From assembly GCA_013398955.1 (NCBI GenBank), contig VWPU01019110.1:78476-142475 (forward strand): a DNA stretch of 64,000 nucleotides. Direction: 5' to 3'. Position 1 is the first letter of the stretch. Each line of letters starts with the position of its first letter. This stretch comes from Callaeas wilsoni (lineage: Eukaryota; Chordata; Aves; Passeriformes; Callaeidae). The notes beneath the pieces were generated by a model. It saw nothing but the letters and a program-made list of their open reading frames with translations, did no database searches and was not told where the DNA came from. Below, piece by piece: positions 15,350-26,140 of the stretch. The position numbers were made by a program, and so were the translations under genes.

Positions 15350-15765
15350 ATGCAGGTCTGGTCCCCACATCACATTTTTGTGGTTAGTCACCCTGCTGTA
15401 AAATGATTGAGAGGATGGAGCAACTATCTTAAGAAAGACTAAGGAGTTCAAGCCTCCTCACTCTGGAGAAGGAAAAAAGAAGATGTGTGTGATTGTGGTT
15501 TACAAAATCACAAAGGTGATATATAAGCTGAATATGAAACTCATATTTACAGTGTCCTGCCATATTAGGATTAAAGGGTACTCAATGTTTTTAACAAGTT
15601 ATCTTCTATCTTAATAGAAGATCAGCTTAAAGCAGATGGCAGTACCTCTTCACACTGCAGTCATGAATTTCTGGAGCTTGCTGCCACAGGAGATGTAGAG
15701 ACAGGCAGTGTTGGCAGGTTCAAAAAGGGCTTATGTGCATGCATAGGCACCAGGCCCATAAATGG
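15350..15765 (+). mobile_element. Old CR1/L3-clade LINE 3' fragment
   Basis: The order of phrases matches the 3' part of CR1/L3-type LINEs: a block like 'gagaggatggagcaactatc', then a 'ttcaagcctc...ctggagaagg' block, and near the end 'gagcttgctgccacaggaga' followed by 'ggttcaaaaagggctt'. It is diverged and carries frame-breaking changes, so it is an ancient copy. Subfamily is not assignable by eye. Confidence 0.65.
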
Positions 15766-16393
15766 ACACCGAACAGACTCGGAAGGGAGGTGCCCTCTGA
15801 ATTCCTGCTTCCACACTTGTGGATGCCAGCAGAGAGGCTGCAGAAAAGGCTCACGTGCTTGCTCGAAATAGCCTTTGTTTTTGCTGCTGTCGAAGGCAGA
15901 ATATCAGGCTGGATGCCCTGTACACCTGACCTGGGAGGGTGCCACTTTTCTTGCTCTGTCAGGAGGACATGTTGTGGGCTGTTCCTGAACTCTCTCTGAT
16001 TGTCAGGATAGTTGTTCAAGACTCAAGTCAGCCAAACCTGCTTAGAAAAACAAAAGTCTTTTCCTAAAAAAGAGTCTGCTTCCTTGCCCTGTGTGCCACT
16101 GCAAAAATTGGATCTCCCTGAGTGCAGAAAGCAAAAGGTATTACAAGAGCATACAGAAATTATTCTGGCCACATCTATCCTGTCAGAAAAATTCCTCTTT
16201 CCCTCACCCAGAGAGCAACCTCACCCTGCTCGGGAGGATGCAAACATTTCAAGATTCAGCTGTGTGGTAAGGTCAATGCTTGGAGATACTTGGATGTTAA
16301 AGTTTCTTCCTGGCCACCCTGCCCCCAGTTGTTCTTCTTCACACCTTTTTGGCTGCTGGTGTCTGTGACTGGCTATGACCAGTGTCTCTGCTT

Positions 16394-16415
16394 GGTGAGT
16401 CTCAGGGTTTCAGAC
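16394..16415 (+). repeat. 22-bp direct repeat, copy 1
   Basis: Begins ggtgagtctcagggttt and ends agac. The same 22 bp with one mismatch recurs at 18347-18368. The flanks differ, so it may be a short remnant of a dispersed repeat. Confidence 0.5.
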
Positions 16416-17901
16416 GAAGGAAGAGCACATATCTGGAGTTCAGGCTTGCCCCAGGATAGAAGGAGAAATTACTGTCACTGGGAAAGCTGCTCTGCTCTCA
16501 GGAGAGTTAGGATGAGGGAGAAGTAAGATGCTTGTTTCAAAATAGTTTAATTGTAAGGTTTCAATTTCTTTCCTGTAGGAGTGCTGACAGGCTGTAGGAG
16601 AGAGTGTTCTTGTTTGTAGAAGGAGTAACAACTGAGATTAGAATTCCCTTTATTTTGTTTCCTGTATTCTCCGTTGGGCTTTTTTTGTTGTATGATAGCA
16701 CTTTTAGTCAAATCCTTTCTTTAATGCAAATGTGATGTAAGTAGGGTGCACTAGCTGAAATTTTTATGACTAAACAAGAACTTTTATTTTTTTTTAATGT
16801 AGATTAGGCTGGATTTCTCATTTTCAAACCCTCAGTGTTTTATTTCATAAATTATTTCTGGCCACAATTTACAGCAACATCGTGACATCTTCATTCATCT
16901 GACCAAGTCATGGTCACTGTATGTGTGGGATTAATATGAAACATGAGAGCTGAGACAGGGACCGATGTGTCTTAGAAGATTGCTTGAGTTCCCACAGGTC
17001 TTTGGTTCTTCAGATTTCCTGTAAAAATGCTTTATATATGTTCCTGAGAGAGGTTTAACCTTTTGTCCATTGTATTTTCCTTTGTCTTTCAAGCTGAGAT
17101 ATTAAGAGGAGCTTGGTTCCTCCTTCCTCAAGAGATGCTACTTTCTTGAAGTTTTGTGAAAATAGAAGATTGTATGGAAGAGAGAGACCTTCTCGCATCT
17201 CTCCATAAATAGAAGGCTGCAGTAGCAGTTCGGGGAAGCCAGGCATTTGACTCAAGGCAAGGATCCTGAGGATGCAGGCTTCATGGGTTTGGACTTTTCT
17301 TTGTTTGTGAAACTTTTTCTCAGCCTCATCCCGTAGCAGCTTGTAGCTGTTGAGTTTATTAGCGCTTTCTTACTGCACGCAGGACTAGGGTTTGGCAGCA
17401 ACCGTGAGACTTAGACTTCCATAAAGCCCTTGATGTGATGTGATTCTTCTTTTTTGGGACCACAACTTGATTTGCAGTTCACTTTAATTGTAATTTGTGC
17501 AGTTTTACTTGTGTTTCTTGAGGATTCATGCTGAGCTAGTCTCAGCTAGGGCTTTGCACTCAGCATAAATGTCACAAAGAGAGTGCTGCTTCTCTAAACA
17601 TCTGTGCTACAATAAATGAGATGAGCATGGGGGGTGGAGGCGATAAAGAAAAAACATTTTCTGCTCTTTTTGTTGGGAGGAAGCTCAACTGTGAAGAGGC
17701 ATTGCATCATGAGCTCTAATGAAAGACCAGCTATTCCCCTTGGGAAAATGAATGCACTTGCCTCATTTCCCTCTTACTGGCAGCTGTTGCTTAGGAATTT
17801 CATTTGAGAATGAAATGCTGCTTTGGTTGACCTGAGAAATGGCTTTAATACCAATGGCTGCCAATGGTGTGCACTGTAAGTGTTGTGAAGGACAGAACAA
17901 T

Positions 17902-17948
17902 TTTCTTAAAAATTAATAGCTCGGACTAGAAAATTAGTGGTTCAGACC
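17902..17948 (+). repeat. 47-bp inverted repeat, left arm
   Basis: Starts tttcttaaaaattaatagct and ends gtggttcagacc. The reverse complement of 20099-20145 matches it at 46 of 47 positions. The match stops sharply at both ends. It lies in RASSF3 intron 1; see the matching finding. Confidence 0.9.
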
Positions 17949-18346
17949 CAGATATATAATCTGCATGAGTTCTGATGTATTCAGCTGTCTCCTTGAGACT
18001 AATTTTTGTCTTTCCCATATGTGCTGGGCTGAGGAAGTGGCAAATCACATTAGCATCAGGGAATGGAAGGAGACCAGGAGCTCTGATGAAGAAAACACTT
18101 AACTGGGCTGGGAGGAGAAAGGGGTGCTGACGTGGCAGACATTACCTAGAATATCATTTTGGCTAAGTAGTGGAAGAGAACCTAGCTCAGGTTCAATTCT
18201 ATATATTTTATTTTATTTTTACAAAAAATAGCTTGGAAATGTTTGTGCATTGTTTTATAGAGAAGGTTAATTTTTTGAACACTAGCACCCAGGACTGATA
18301 TTGTTAAGCCCGGCAACATCTAGGTCTTGGCTGATGGAAGCCATCA

Positions 18347-18368
18347 GGTGAGTCTCAGGGTTTGAGAC
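18347..18368 (+). repeat. 22-bp direct repeat, copy 2
   Basis: Second copy of the motif at 16394-16415, differing at one base (g for c after the ttt). Confidence 0.5.
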
Positions 18369-20098
18369 ACACAGCATGAACTGCTCTGCTGCTTGTGCTC
18401 ATACTTCACTCTGCCGCTGTGACATATGCAAGGATCTGTGGTTAGGAAACTCATCACCAGGCCTAACTTTTGAAGAAAGGCAGTTTCCCAATTCCCCACA
18501 TACAGCCTTTGTGAGGTGTGTGCTGGGTGTTTTGTAGGGAGTCAGAGATGAATCAGCCTGGAGATGAGTCGTGCTCCCCTTGTGCCCCAGCAGTGCACTG
18601 GCTTTGAGAAGCTGTGCCCAATCTCACCTCTAAAATGTGTTTACTCCTTTGTTTAAAACAGCCGACTGTTTTAATTTACTGGAATTGCTTTCCCAGTAGT
18701 CCCACCCTGAGCAGGTGTGGCTTCAACCACTTGGTGGCCATTTCAAGAGCAAGATGTCAGAAGCACGTTGTAAAGCATGGTAGAGATGAATGAAATACTG
18801 CTGTTGTATTGGATGACTCAAGGTCTTCACAGGTAATAAATTTACCTGCTGAGATAACAAAGTGGAATTTGATCTGCTAGACAGAAGCAGAGTTAGCAGG
18901 GGACAGCTTTTCTTTTAGTGGGTCCTTTTATAAGGGACCTGTTATTTCCTGTGGGAAATGAGCTTGCCAGGTCTTCTTCCACCCACCTAAGCATGCTGGT
19001 CAAAGAAGACTTACTTATTTTAACTTCTAACATGGCTAGCAAAGCTGTATGGCAAAATTTAGGTGCCAATATATACTGAGAGCAATTCAGCTCCAGGAAA
19101 GTTAGGGGGAAAAAACCCTATGTAACATCTTGTCAGCTTCTGTTTGCATGGTGGCTAAGTATAATTAGGAAAATTAAAAGACACAGGTGCCTCAGATCTG
19201 TGTGTTCTCCCTAGTGATACTCAGTGAGAGCAGCTGACCCAGTGAATCATGGTGGGCTGAAGCTTTCTTGTTCATAATAAACCCAGTGAGTTGTTCCTTT
19301 GTTGGCTTTCTGTTGACAGCAGTCATGTGGGATTCACTGTCTCTGCAGTCTGTGTGACAGCAATGTGATTTTCTGTACGTCCTGGTGTGTAGCTAGTGAG
19401 GAGGTTTTGTTTGCTTGGTTGAAGTTGTGCCCTGATGTGCACAACTTGGAGTTGGAGTGTTCTGAGCCTTTTGCTTGGGCGCAGGATGGTATCGCCAGAT
19501 TAATTAATGAAGATCTCGGGCTTAGATTTCCAGTGGCATCGAGTTCTTTCTGCTCCTGGGACACGTCTTCACTTTTCACTGCCTGTGGTCTTGATGGTGG
19601 AAGATGGTGGAGTAGAATGAAAATGATGACTGAAGTAAACAGCATTTCTGCCTATTATGTATAGTATTTTTATTGAATGATTTTGGGTCCATTTGTTTGT
19701 TTTAATCCCAGTAGTCCTCTTTGTATTCAGTTCAGAGATTTGCTATGAACTACATGCTGTTAAGATTAATTGAGGCACAGGCTTTGGTTGTTTAGAAAAT
19801 GAGTTAGAGGTACATTTGTTGGCAGAACGCTTGCTACAGAAGAAGGTAATCCCCACTTTCGCATAAACACACAGATGTGTTTTTTGTGGGCTTAATTAAG
19901 CTTTGCCAAAATTGTCCAGCCTCTGGTGCTAGTGCAAGAAGGCAGAAATTCCTGTGGTATGTTCAAGTATGGAATCATATCTAACTCATTTAAGGGAATG
20001 ACAGCTGCCCCAGTGATGCCTTGTGGCCCACAGCTCTGTAGTGGAGCTGCTCCTGAGAAGGCCGACTACAAGGGCATCACCAGGGCAAGTCTATTAGT

Positions 20099-20145
20099 GG
20101 TCTAAACCACTAATTTTCTAGTCCGAGCTATTAATTTTTAAGAAA
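20099..20145 (-). repeat. 47-bp inverted repeat, right arm
   Basis: Inverted partner of 17902-17948, about 2.15 kb away inner edge to inner edge. Its inner edge also forms a small near-palindrome (tagtggtctaaaccacta, 20095-20112). No transposase-like frame lies between the arms. Confidence 0.9.
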
Positions 20146-22682
20146 TCAGCTGGCTTGGGTGCTGTGCTTGGATTTTGCTTGCCATGCCTGGTTCCATGGC
20201 AATCCCCAGGATTAGTGTCATCTCATGGGGTGGTGTCTTTTCTAACCAGATCAAATTTCTGTTCTCCCAAAATGACAGAAATGTATATGAAAACTCTTCT
20301 GTGTGAAAGTATGAGAAAGTTTCTTGCTATCTATTCATACTTACTAATTTGCTAAGGTTTTTTTCCTTGTCCTTTTTTTTTTTTCTTCTTAATAATGCAT
20401 ACAGATCATTTCCTAGCTGTCAGCCTTGTGAACTTTACCCTGTGCCATTGCCATTAAAGGCAATAGGTTCTTTTTGTCATCTACAGTTATTAAAAGTCAT
20501 TTTTGTGAAATCAAACCTTGAGGTGCACAGAAGTTAATGTAGAGTGGTTGTCTGTTTATTGTTTTTTCTTAAACAAAGGTTGATGTTTCAACATAGGAAA
20601 GGTGAGATTTTTTCCTCTTTCCCAGTTAGTGTTTATGCTTAATGATAATGACTGTTGTGGGTGACTTCACTAATCATGGTGACAGTCAGCTCCAACAAGG
20701 TAGGTACCTACTTGAACAATCAGAAATGAATTAATAATAAACATTAAAGCTGAGGTGTCCAGTATTGGAAATTCAGTATCAATATTAGTAGTAGGTTGGA
20801 GAGGTATGAATTCCACAATGTGCTTGTCTCTGAGGTGAGTTCTGGCTGGTATCCATGTAAAGGAGTTTGTCTGCACTTACACTGACAGGGAACATTGCAA
20901 GTTAAAGCTTAGGTTCTTGAAATGTGTCATATAGATGTCAGATAGAGGCCTGCAGACTGTTTCCTGTCCCTTTAGTATGCACTTTTTTTCCTTTGTGTCT
21001 TCTTTGTTTGCCCCCAAATAGAACACTATAAAGCTGGAAGAGCCTTTGGGGAGATAAGTGGGCAGTTTGGATGAAGCTGTGTCTGTCTTTATTATTTGGG
21101 GCAGTTTGAGGGAGAGGGAAGATGAAAAATAGAAGGCTTCATTTCTCTGGGGAGAATAGAGACATGAATTCTGAAAATGTTCAGTAATCTGGTATTTGTA
21201 ATGTAGTAGGTGGGGTCTGGCAACTGCACAAAATGCTACACAATCTTAGAGTTGTGCTTAAGGAACTAATGGCAGAGTTGTCTTTCACTGGTGTTCTTTT
21301 TTTGCCTCAGTTTCCTGATCTTGAAATAAAGGTATGTTCTCTGTGTTACGCAGGAAGTCAGTATCTGAGCCAGATCAGAATTCAAGGTTTCTGGCTTCAA
21401 GTTCTCCATTCAGGCCACACCTTTCTTTTTATAGCTATGGGGAAAAAAGTCTGCTCCAGCATGTCATTTAGTGAAATGCCATATAGGAAAAGCAAAACTA
21501 AGCCTAAAAGAGCTAAAAATATTTGATTTTAAATTAGGAGACAGAGAAAGTTCAGCAGGTTCTCTCTGGCAAGTGGAAGCTTACAATGCCACAGCAGACG
21601 TGCTCGTCTTTGGGGTCGTGTCTGGCAAACGGAAATGCCTGCAAAGGTGTGAGCTGAGTTGTGCTGAGTGGTGTCCAATAGATTGGGATACAGGACTGGC
21701 CACTGAAGTCAGGGAAGTCCTTTCTCAGAATATGCTCCACTGGAATGTGTTTGTGAGGACAGGTGGAACACCGTGACTTGGTTTGTCTGCAGGGTGAATG
21801 TGTTCAGGTGTTTGCTGAAAGCATCGAGGTTCTTCAGAGCTTCTCCCTTTTCTAACTGAAGCCTTAAGTCATCAAAGCTGAGCGCTGAAACTCTTTCATA
21901 CTATATATGGCATTTGTGCTAGTGGTAGAAACTGGAGTGTATTTATAACACTGGTTTGCTCCGGGAATACAGATTGGGAACAAATGTTTGTTTGGAAAAA
22001 ATCCAATTCCAGGATCTTCTTTTACTGCTGCACATGAAATCCATAGCAACCTCATAAAAGCAACAGTTGAAAAATCTTAATAGGGCCTTCCCCATGGAAA
22101 AAACATGCAATTGGTGTAACATGATGTATCTGGAGAGTTACTTGTGATGGTTTATGTAGTAGGCAGTGACCCTGTATGTAACATCCTGTCTGTCACGTTG
22201 GAACGCAAGGATGCTGTCGTGTTGTTGGCACATGCTGGGATTTGTCAGGGTTGCTTGTTAGGACATGCTGCTATTTTCAGATGCACTCCTCGTTTGTTCA
22301 GAAATACCTATTTGTGCCTCAAGTAATACTTCATGAAAATTTTAAGTGTTCTTAAGAGGATGGCATGGCATTGACATGAGGAAATCAAGCCATAAAATGA
22401 GCTGAGCTGTTTTGCATACTGCTGCAAAATATTTGAAGGAAAACAATTGGCAACAAAAGGGCACAGGTGTCTTTGGGTGTGTTGATTAAACCATCTCCCT
22501 TCAGTCTGAGTGTTCTGTTTGATTTGATTAACGTGTTAATCCTTTCTGTTGTTGCACAGCTAATTACTGTTATGTTGAGCCTCTGTGGAATAATTACCAT
22601 TTGGACTAAGAATGTTCATATCCAAAATCATAAAATAATTGCTTTTATTTTGTGTTTTAAAACTGCTGTCTTGTTTTTGAAG

Positions 22683-22790
22683 GATGTTCAGAAGGAGAGA
22701 GAACCTCATGTTTATCTCAGTAAAGAAGAAGTTAAAGAGAAGATACAAAGCTATAATTCATCTGTCACTGATAAATTAAAGATGACCTTG
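22683..22790 (+). CDS. RASSF3: RASSF3 coding exon (pre-RA region)
   Basis: 108 bp, 36 codons, phase 0 at both ends, from DVQKEREPHVYLSKEE to TDKLKMTL. The acceptor is ttgaag before GAT and the donor is TTG|GTAAGT. It encodes the charged segment before the RA domain, ending in the family's TDKLKMTL motif. The upstream frame stays open for 72 codons only by chance. Confidence 0.92.
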
Positions 22791-25700
22791 GTAAGTTTTT
22801 AATGCGAGCAGTTGAGCTGTAACTTTGTAGTGCATTGTGAATTATTTTATTCTCAGCATCTTACTTATGAAACTGTCTCTGTTTTAATGATTTTCTAAGA
22901 TACATTTCCTTAGATCTGCAAATTAAATCTCATGTCTGAAATGCTTTTTATCCATGTAACTCTTTTACACAGATCAAAACAAACTGTTGTAAAAACAAAC
23001 TGATGTAATTTGAAATGTATTTAAGGTAAACTGTCAGCTGACACTAAGGTGTAAATTTGTCAGAGTTTTCTGACAAATTCTGAAAGCGCTCAGATGGTAA
23101 GAATGAAGGTATATTTATCTTATTTGTGCAGATAAATTTTTGTCAGATTTCTTTGATAAGGATGCTCAACCAGTGATAAAAGTTAAAACATGCAAAATTT
23201 ATTATAGGAGACTTAACTTTCAGAGTAGTCATACAGGTTTTCAGCATGAAGATGCTTTCTTTCCCCTGCCCCCAAAACATAGACAATACAAACTGAAATA
23301 TGTAAGACTTCTCATTTCCAAGGATTGTGAATCAGGACTAATATTCAGTCCTGTCTACTCAAGACCATACTAACAAAATTCACATCTGTCTGCTTAGCAA
23401 GCTGTTATTCTGTTGTTATGCTGTCCAAATTTTCTAATACATGACATATTCCTGTGGGAGTGTATGGAAATTTTGAAATTCCATTATATCCTAAACCATG
23501 TAAGTATGACTATGTACTAGAAAGATCTTTGTTATGTGTTTGCATGTGGATCAGGACTTATGCCTAAAACCAGATTGTCAAAAGTTTTCTAGCTCAGTAA
23601 GGTTTGATTTGCTTTGCTATTTTGTCTTTCAGAAGCAACTGGAATAAACAGTTTCAGATGTTAATTAGATTGGCATTTATTCTAGAGTTTTGCCTGGGTT
23701 ATTTTTTTGTTTGTTTTTGTGGGTTTGTTTGTTTGGGGCTTTTTTCAACATGATTTGACCATCTAAATGCCTCAGACTAAGTTGACAAAGACAGCTAAAA
23801 TGTGGGAGATAATTTCTGTATTTCTGCATTAAATCTGTTGCTAAAGATGGGTGTTAGTTGTCTTTTTCGCTTCATAAGTTTTCACTTTAGGAGAGAACTA
23901 TCACTGGTATATTGTACCTATTGCTTGATGTGGTCCTAATATACTTAGAATTCAACAGTTATTGAGAAAACATTAATACTCAATAGTTACTAATAAGAAA
24001 AATTAATATTCAGAAGATATACCAGAAAGAATAACTGTCTGAATTACCAAAACAATACCTTTCCTGTGAGATGTCATGTATTGCAGTGATCTTTAAATTG
24101 TGTTCACTGTGAACATTTTCATCTGCCCGTTCCACTGCTGTGTCACAACTGGCCATTGCTGATGACTTTAACAGTTCGGTCCTTTCCTTCGCTGCAGAAC
24201 GCAAATGGGATTTACACTGGCTTCATCAAAGTCCAGATGGAACTATGCAGACCCATCACTGTGCAGTCCTCCCAGAGCCAGGGGAGGTGTGTTCCCAGCA
24301 ATCAGGAAACTGCTTTTTACTTGCCGGACGGCTGTGTGAACACCCTTCACATCAGCAGCACCAACACCGTTCGGGAAGTTATCGAGGCCTTGCTCAAGAA
24401 GTTCTTTGTGGCTGACAACCCTGCGAAGTTTGCACTTTATAAACGCTGTCACAAGGAAGATCAAGGTATAAGCTGAGCTTGTAGCATTTTGGTAGTGGAG
24501 GGGCTTGAGGAAGGAGTTGTGCTATAGTAATACTTGAAATAAGCCAGGTGGAAGAACTCCGATAAATGAGGGTGACAGTCTTCCTACTTTGTCTTTTTTT
24601 CCTTATAAGTAAGGCAGTAAAAGACTGGGGGTATTTCAGGATAATTCATCCAAGACAGTCGCCTGCTAAAACATTTACAGAGATCTCCTGTGCTTTGCAG
24701 TCCATTTTATTTTATATTATTCTATGCCCTTATCAGGCCCTGAATTTCAGCTGGCCTGATACACTGCAGAGTTGTGAGATTAAGTTAAAGGACAGGTTTT
24801 TAAAAAGATAAACCCTGGTGTCTGTGATGCCTGAGGTACTGGCACTGGCAGACTGCTCTCGAGGTGATGACCATGGCCACATGTGTTGTGCTCACATGTG
24901 TTAGTGCATGTGGCTGTCCCTGGGCACTGGCTGCTGTTAGGAGTTTGTTGTATGTTGTGATGGAAATACCAGAAGATGGAAAAGGGTTTTTTTAGGGAAA
25001 GGTGCATTTGCCGATGTTGTGTTCTTGCACTTGGAATCCACCTTCCTTCCATGGATGTTGAGAGCAGTTTTAGGAGTTCAGATGTTTCTGGCTGTCAGGC
25101 AGGCGGAGTTGTTGTCTAGATTTTGTGTGTGAAATTTTAAGTGGAAAAGGTATCAGAACAGTGATACGGAGCTCTGATATCGTAAATGCGTAGATAGAGC
25201 AGCAGATCTGTGTGTTGTATTTTTTTCTTGTGGGTTTTTTCCCCCCCCGGACCTGCATGTTCTGTGTTGGCTGGAGGTCATTTCATTCCTGTGCAAATGC
25301 AGTGTTGCACTGTCACCATCAGTCACCTGCTCAGCTCCTCCCTAAAACTCACTGCTCAAAACCAGTATGTAGACTGATAGATAAACAGTGTGTAAGTTTT
25401 GGCTACACATGTATCTTTTTGAAATTTGCTAGCATTAGCTAGCGTTAGTCATTCGAAGTGTTTGAAACAGTTTTGGTAAAGGTGATAATTACTGTGGTTT
25501 CCTTCTCCTTGCAGTTTATACGTGCAAGCTGTCAGACAGAGAACATCCCCTCTACCTGCGCTTGGTGGCAGGCCCCAAAACAGAAATGCTCAGTTTTGTT
25601 CTACGTGAGCATGAAACTGGAGAAGTCATGGTATGTCACACCCCTGCTGGGTCAGTGTTTGTGTAACTTCATGGATGAGTGGGCTTCTGTTTGAGCTGTG

Positions 25701-26140
25701 CTGACCAGACAGTTCATTTTTTGGAAGCAGACTTTTTTCCCCTGTTAATTTCCTTTGTGCCTTTTGTAAACATTTCATTTGTGGTTAGATTAACCTATTG
25801 TTACTTGCAGAAGAAAAAAACAGTTTAAAAGAGTAAAATATTTTCAGATGCCTTAAGATTTGCAAGGAAGGTGCCTTGATACTGTTTCAGTTGGAAACTG
25901 TCTACAGTGTCTAAGGAAATACTGTATATATAGAAGATTTATGTATTTTCTGTTCATCTTATCCATTCTTTGCTCTCTTTGTCTTTCCAGTGGGAAGCTT
26001 TTAGTATTCCTGAACTGCAAAACTTCTTGCGCATACTGGACAAAGAGGAAAATGACCAACTGCAGATCTTGAAGAACCGCTATGCAGCTTACAGGGGCAA
26101 GCTTGAAGAAGCTGTTCGTGGGGTGTTGAAACCTGGTTAA
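22683..26140 (+). CDS. RASSF3: Ras association domain-containing protein 3, last four coding exons (joined CDS)
   Basis: Partial gene; the join is 22683-22790, 24198-24465, 25515-25630, 25991-26140, giving 213 codons and a TAA stop. RASSF3 belongs to the classical RASSF1-6 scaffold family: a Ras-association (RA) domain binds Ras-type GTPases and a C-terminal SARAH domain pairs with MST kinases of the Hippo pathway. The RA domain starts at the NGIYTGFIKVQ motif opening the second exon here and runs to the LSFVLREHETGE segment of the third. The last exon is the SARAH helix (WEAFSIPELQNFLRILDKEE). RASSF3 rather than RASSF1 or RASSF5 is favoured by the KMTL/NANGIYTGF junction, the YTCKLSDREHPLYLRLVAGP stretch, and the position next to GNS and TBC1D30. 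The first exon, with the start codon, is outside the window to the left. Confidence 0.93.
22791..24197 (+). other. RASSF3: RASSF3 intron between coding exons
   Basis: GT-AG intron with a pyrimidine-rich acceptor (ccttcgctgcag). AT-rich; a T/G-rich run lies near 23700-23750. No gene, RNA or mobile element seen in it. Confidence 0.85.
24198..24465 (+). CDS. RASSF3: RASSF3 coding exon (RA domain, first part)
   Basis: 268 bp, phase 0 to phase 1, from NANGIYTGFIKVQMELC to KRCHKEDQ plus one base. Acceptor gctgcag, donor CAAG|GTATAA. It holds the RA-domain entry strands and the ISSTNTVREVIEALLKKF helix. The segment between MELC and CVNTLH is 28 residues and contains FYLP; in human RASSF3, as I recall it, this linker is about 18 residues without FYLP, while RASSF1 and RASSF5 have it. 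The exon stands out from its flanks by higher GC. Confidence 0.93.
24466..25514 (+). other. RASSF3: RASSF3 intron between coding exons
   Basis: GT-AG intron ending in ccttctccttgcag. Contains a short C/T-rich patch near 25225-25250. Nothing else recognised. Confidence 0.85.
25515..25630 (+). CDS. RASSF3: RASSF3 coding exon (RA domain, second part)
   Basis: 116 bp. The first two bases complete a Val codon begun in the previous exon, then YTCKLSDREHPLYLRLVAGP and LSFVLREHETGEVM. I chose the donor ATG|GTATGT because it fits the consensus best, giving GEVMWEAF like the GEV-x-W of RASSF1/RASSF5. A GT six bases upstream (GAA|GTCATG, exon ending at 25624) would give GEWEAF, the form I recall for human RASSF3. 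Both keep frame. Confidence 0.9.
25631..25990 (+). other. RASSF3: RASSF3 last intron
   Basis: Short GT-AG intron with a strong acceptor (tttgtctttccag). No other feature seen. Confidence 0.87.
25991..26140 (+). CDS. RASSF3: RASSF3 terminal coding exon (SARAH domain)
   Basis: 150 bp including TAA at 26138-26140; 49 residues, phase 0. It begins WEAFSIPELQNFLRILDKEE, continues as a charged coiled-coil helix (NRYAAYRGKLEEAVRGV) and ends LKPG. This is the SARAH dimerisation helix by which classical RASSF proteins bind MST1/2. The length agrees with human RASSF3. Confidence 0.95.
   Translation, partial: WEAFSIPELQNFLRILDKEENDQLQILKNRYAAYRGKLEEAVRGVLKPG

Larger units (their letters stand above)
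1..22682 (+). other. RASSF3: RASSF3 intron 1 (partial, left end outside window)
   Basis: Noncoding stretch upstream of the first RASSF3 exon in the window. No CpG-rich block and no exon resembling the serine/phenylalanine-rich RASSF3 N-terminus is visible here, so the promoter and first exon should lie to the left; a long first intron is usual for this gene. Open frames in it are short, without splice context or recognisable domains. Contents I can name are a TG/TA microsatellite, an old CR1/L3-like LINE fragment, a 22-bp direct repeat and a 47-bp inverted repeat, each listed separately. The remainder shows nothing I recognise. Confidence 0.75.

Noticed and set aside
16122..16526. 134-codon open frame in RASSF3 intron 1
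   Set aside because: No ATG-supported start context, no recognisable domain, no splice partners in frame; composition as in the flanking intron. It follows an old LINE fragment and may be repeat-derived.
19365..19664. Open frames on both strands between the arms of the inverted repeat
   Set aside because: Tested as a possible transposase; no catalytic DDE/DDD spacing or zinc-binding pattern can be seen, and both frames are short.
22467..22682. Open frame upstream of and continuous with the first RASSF3 exon in the window
   Set aside because: It continues the exon frame only by chance; family conservation starts exactly after the AG at 22681-22682.
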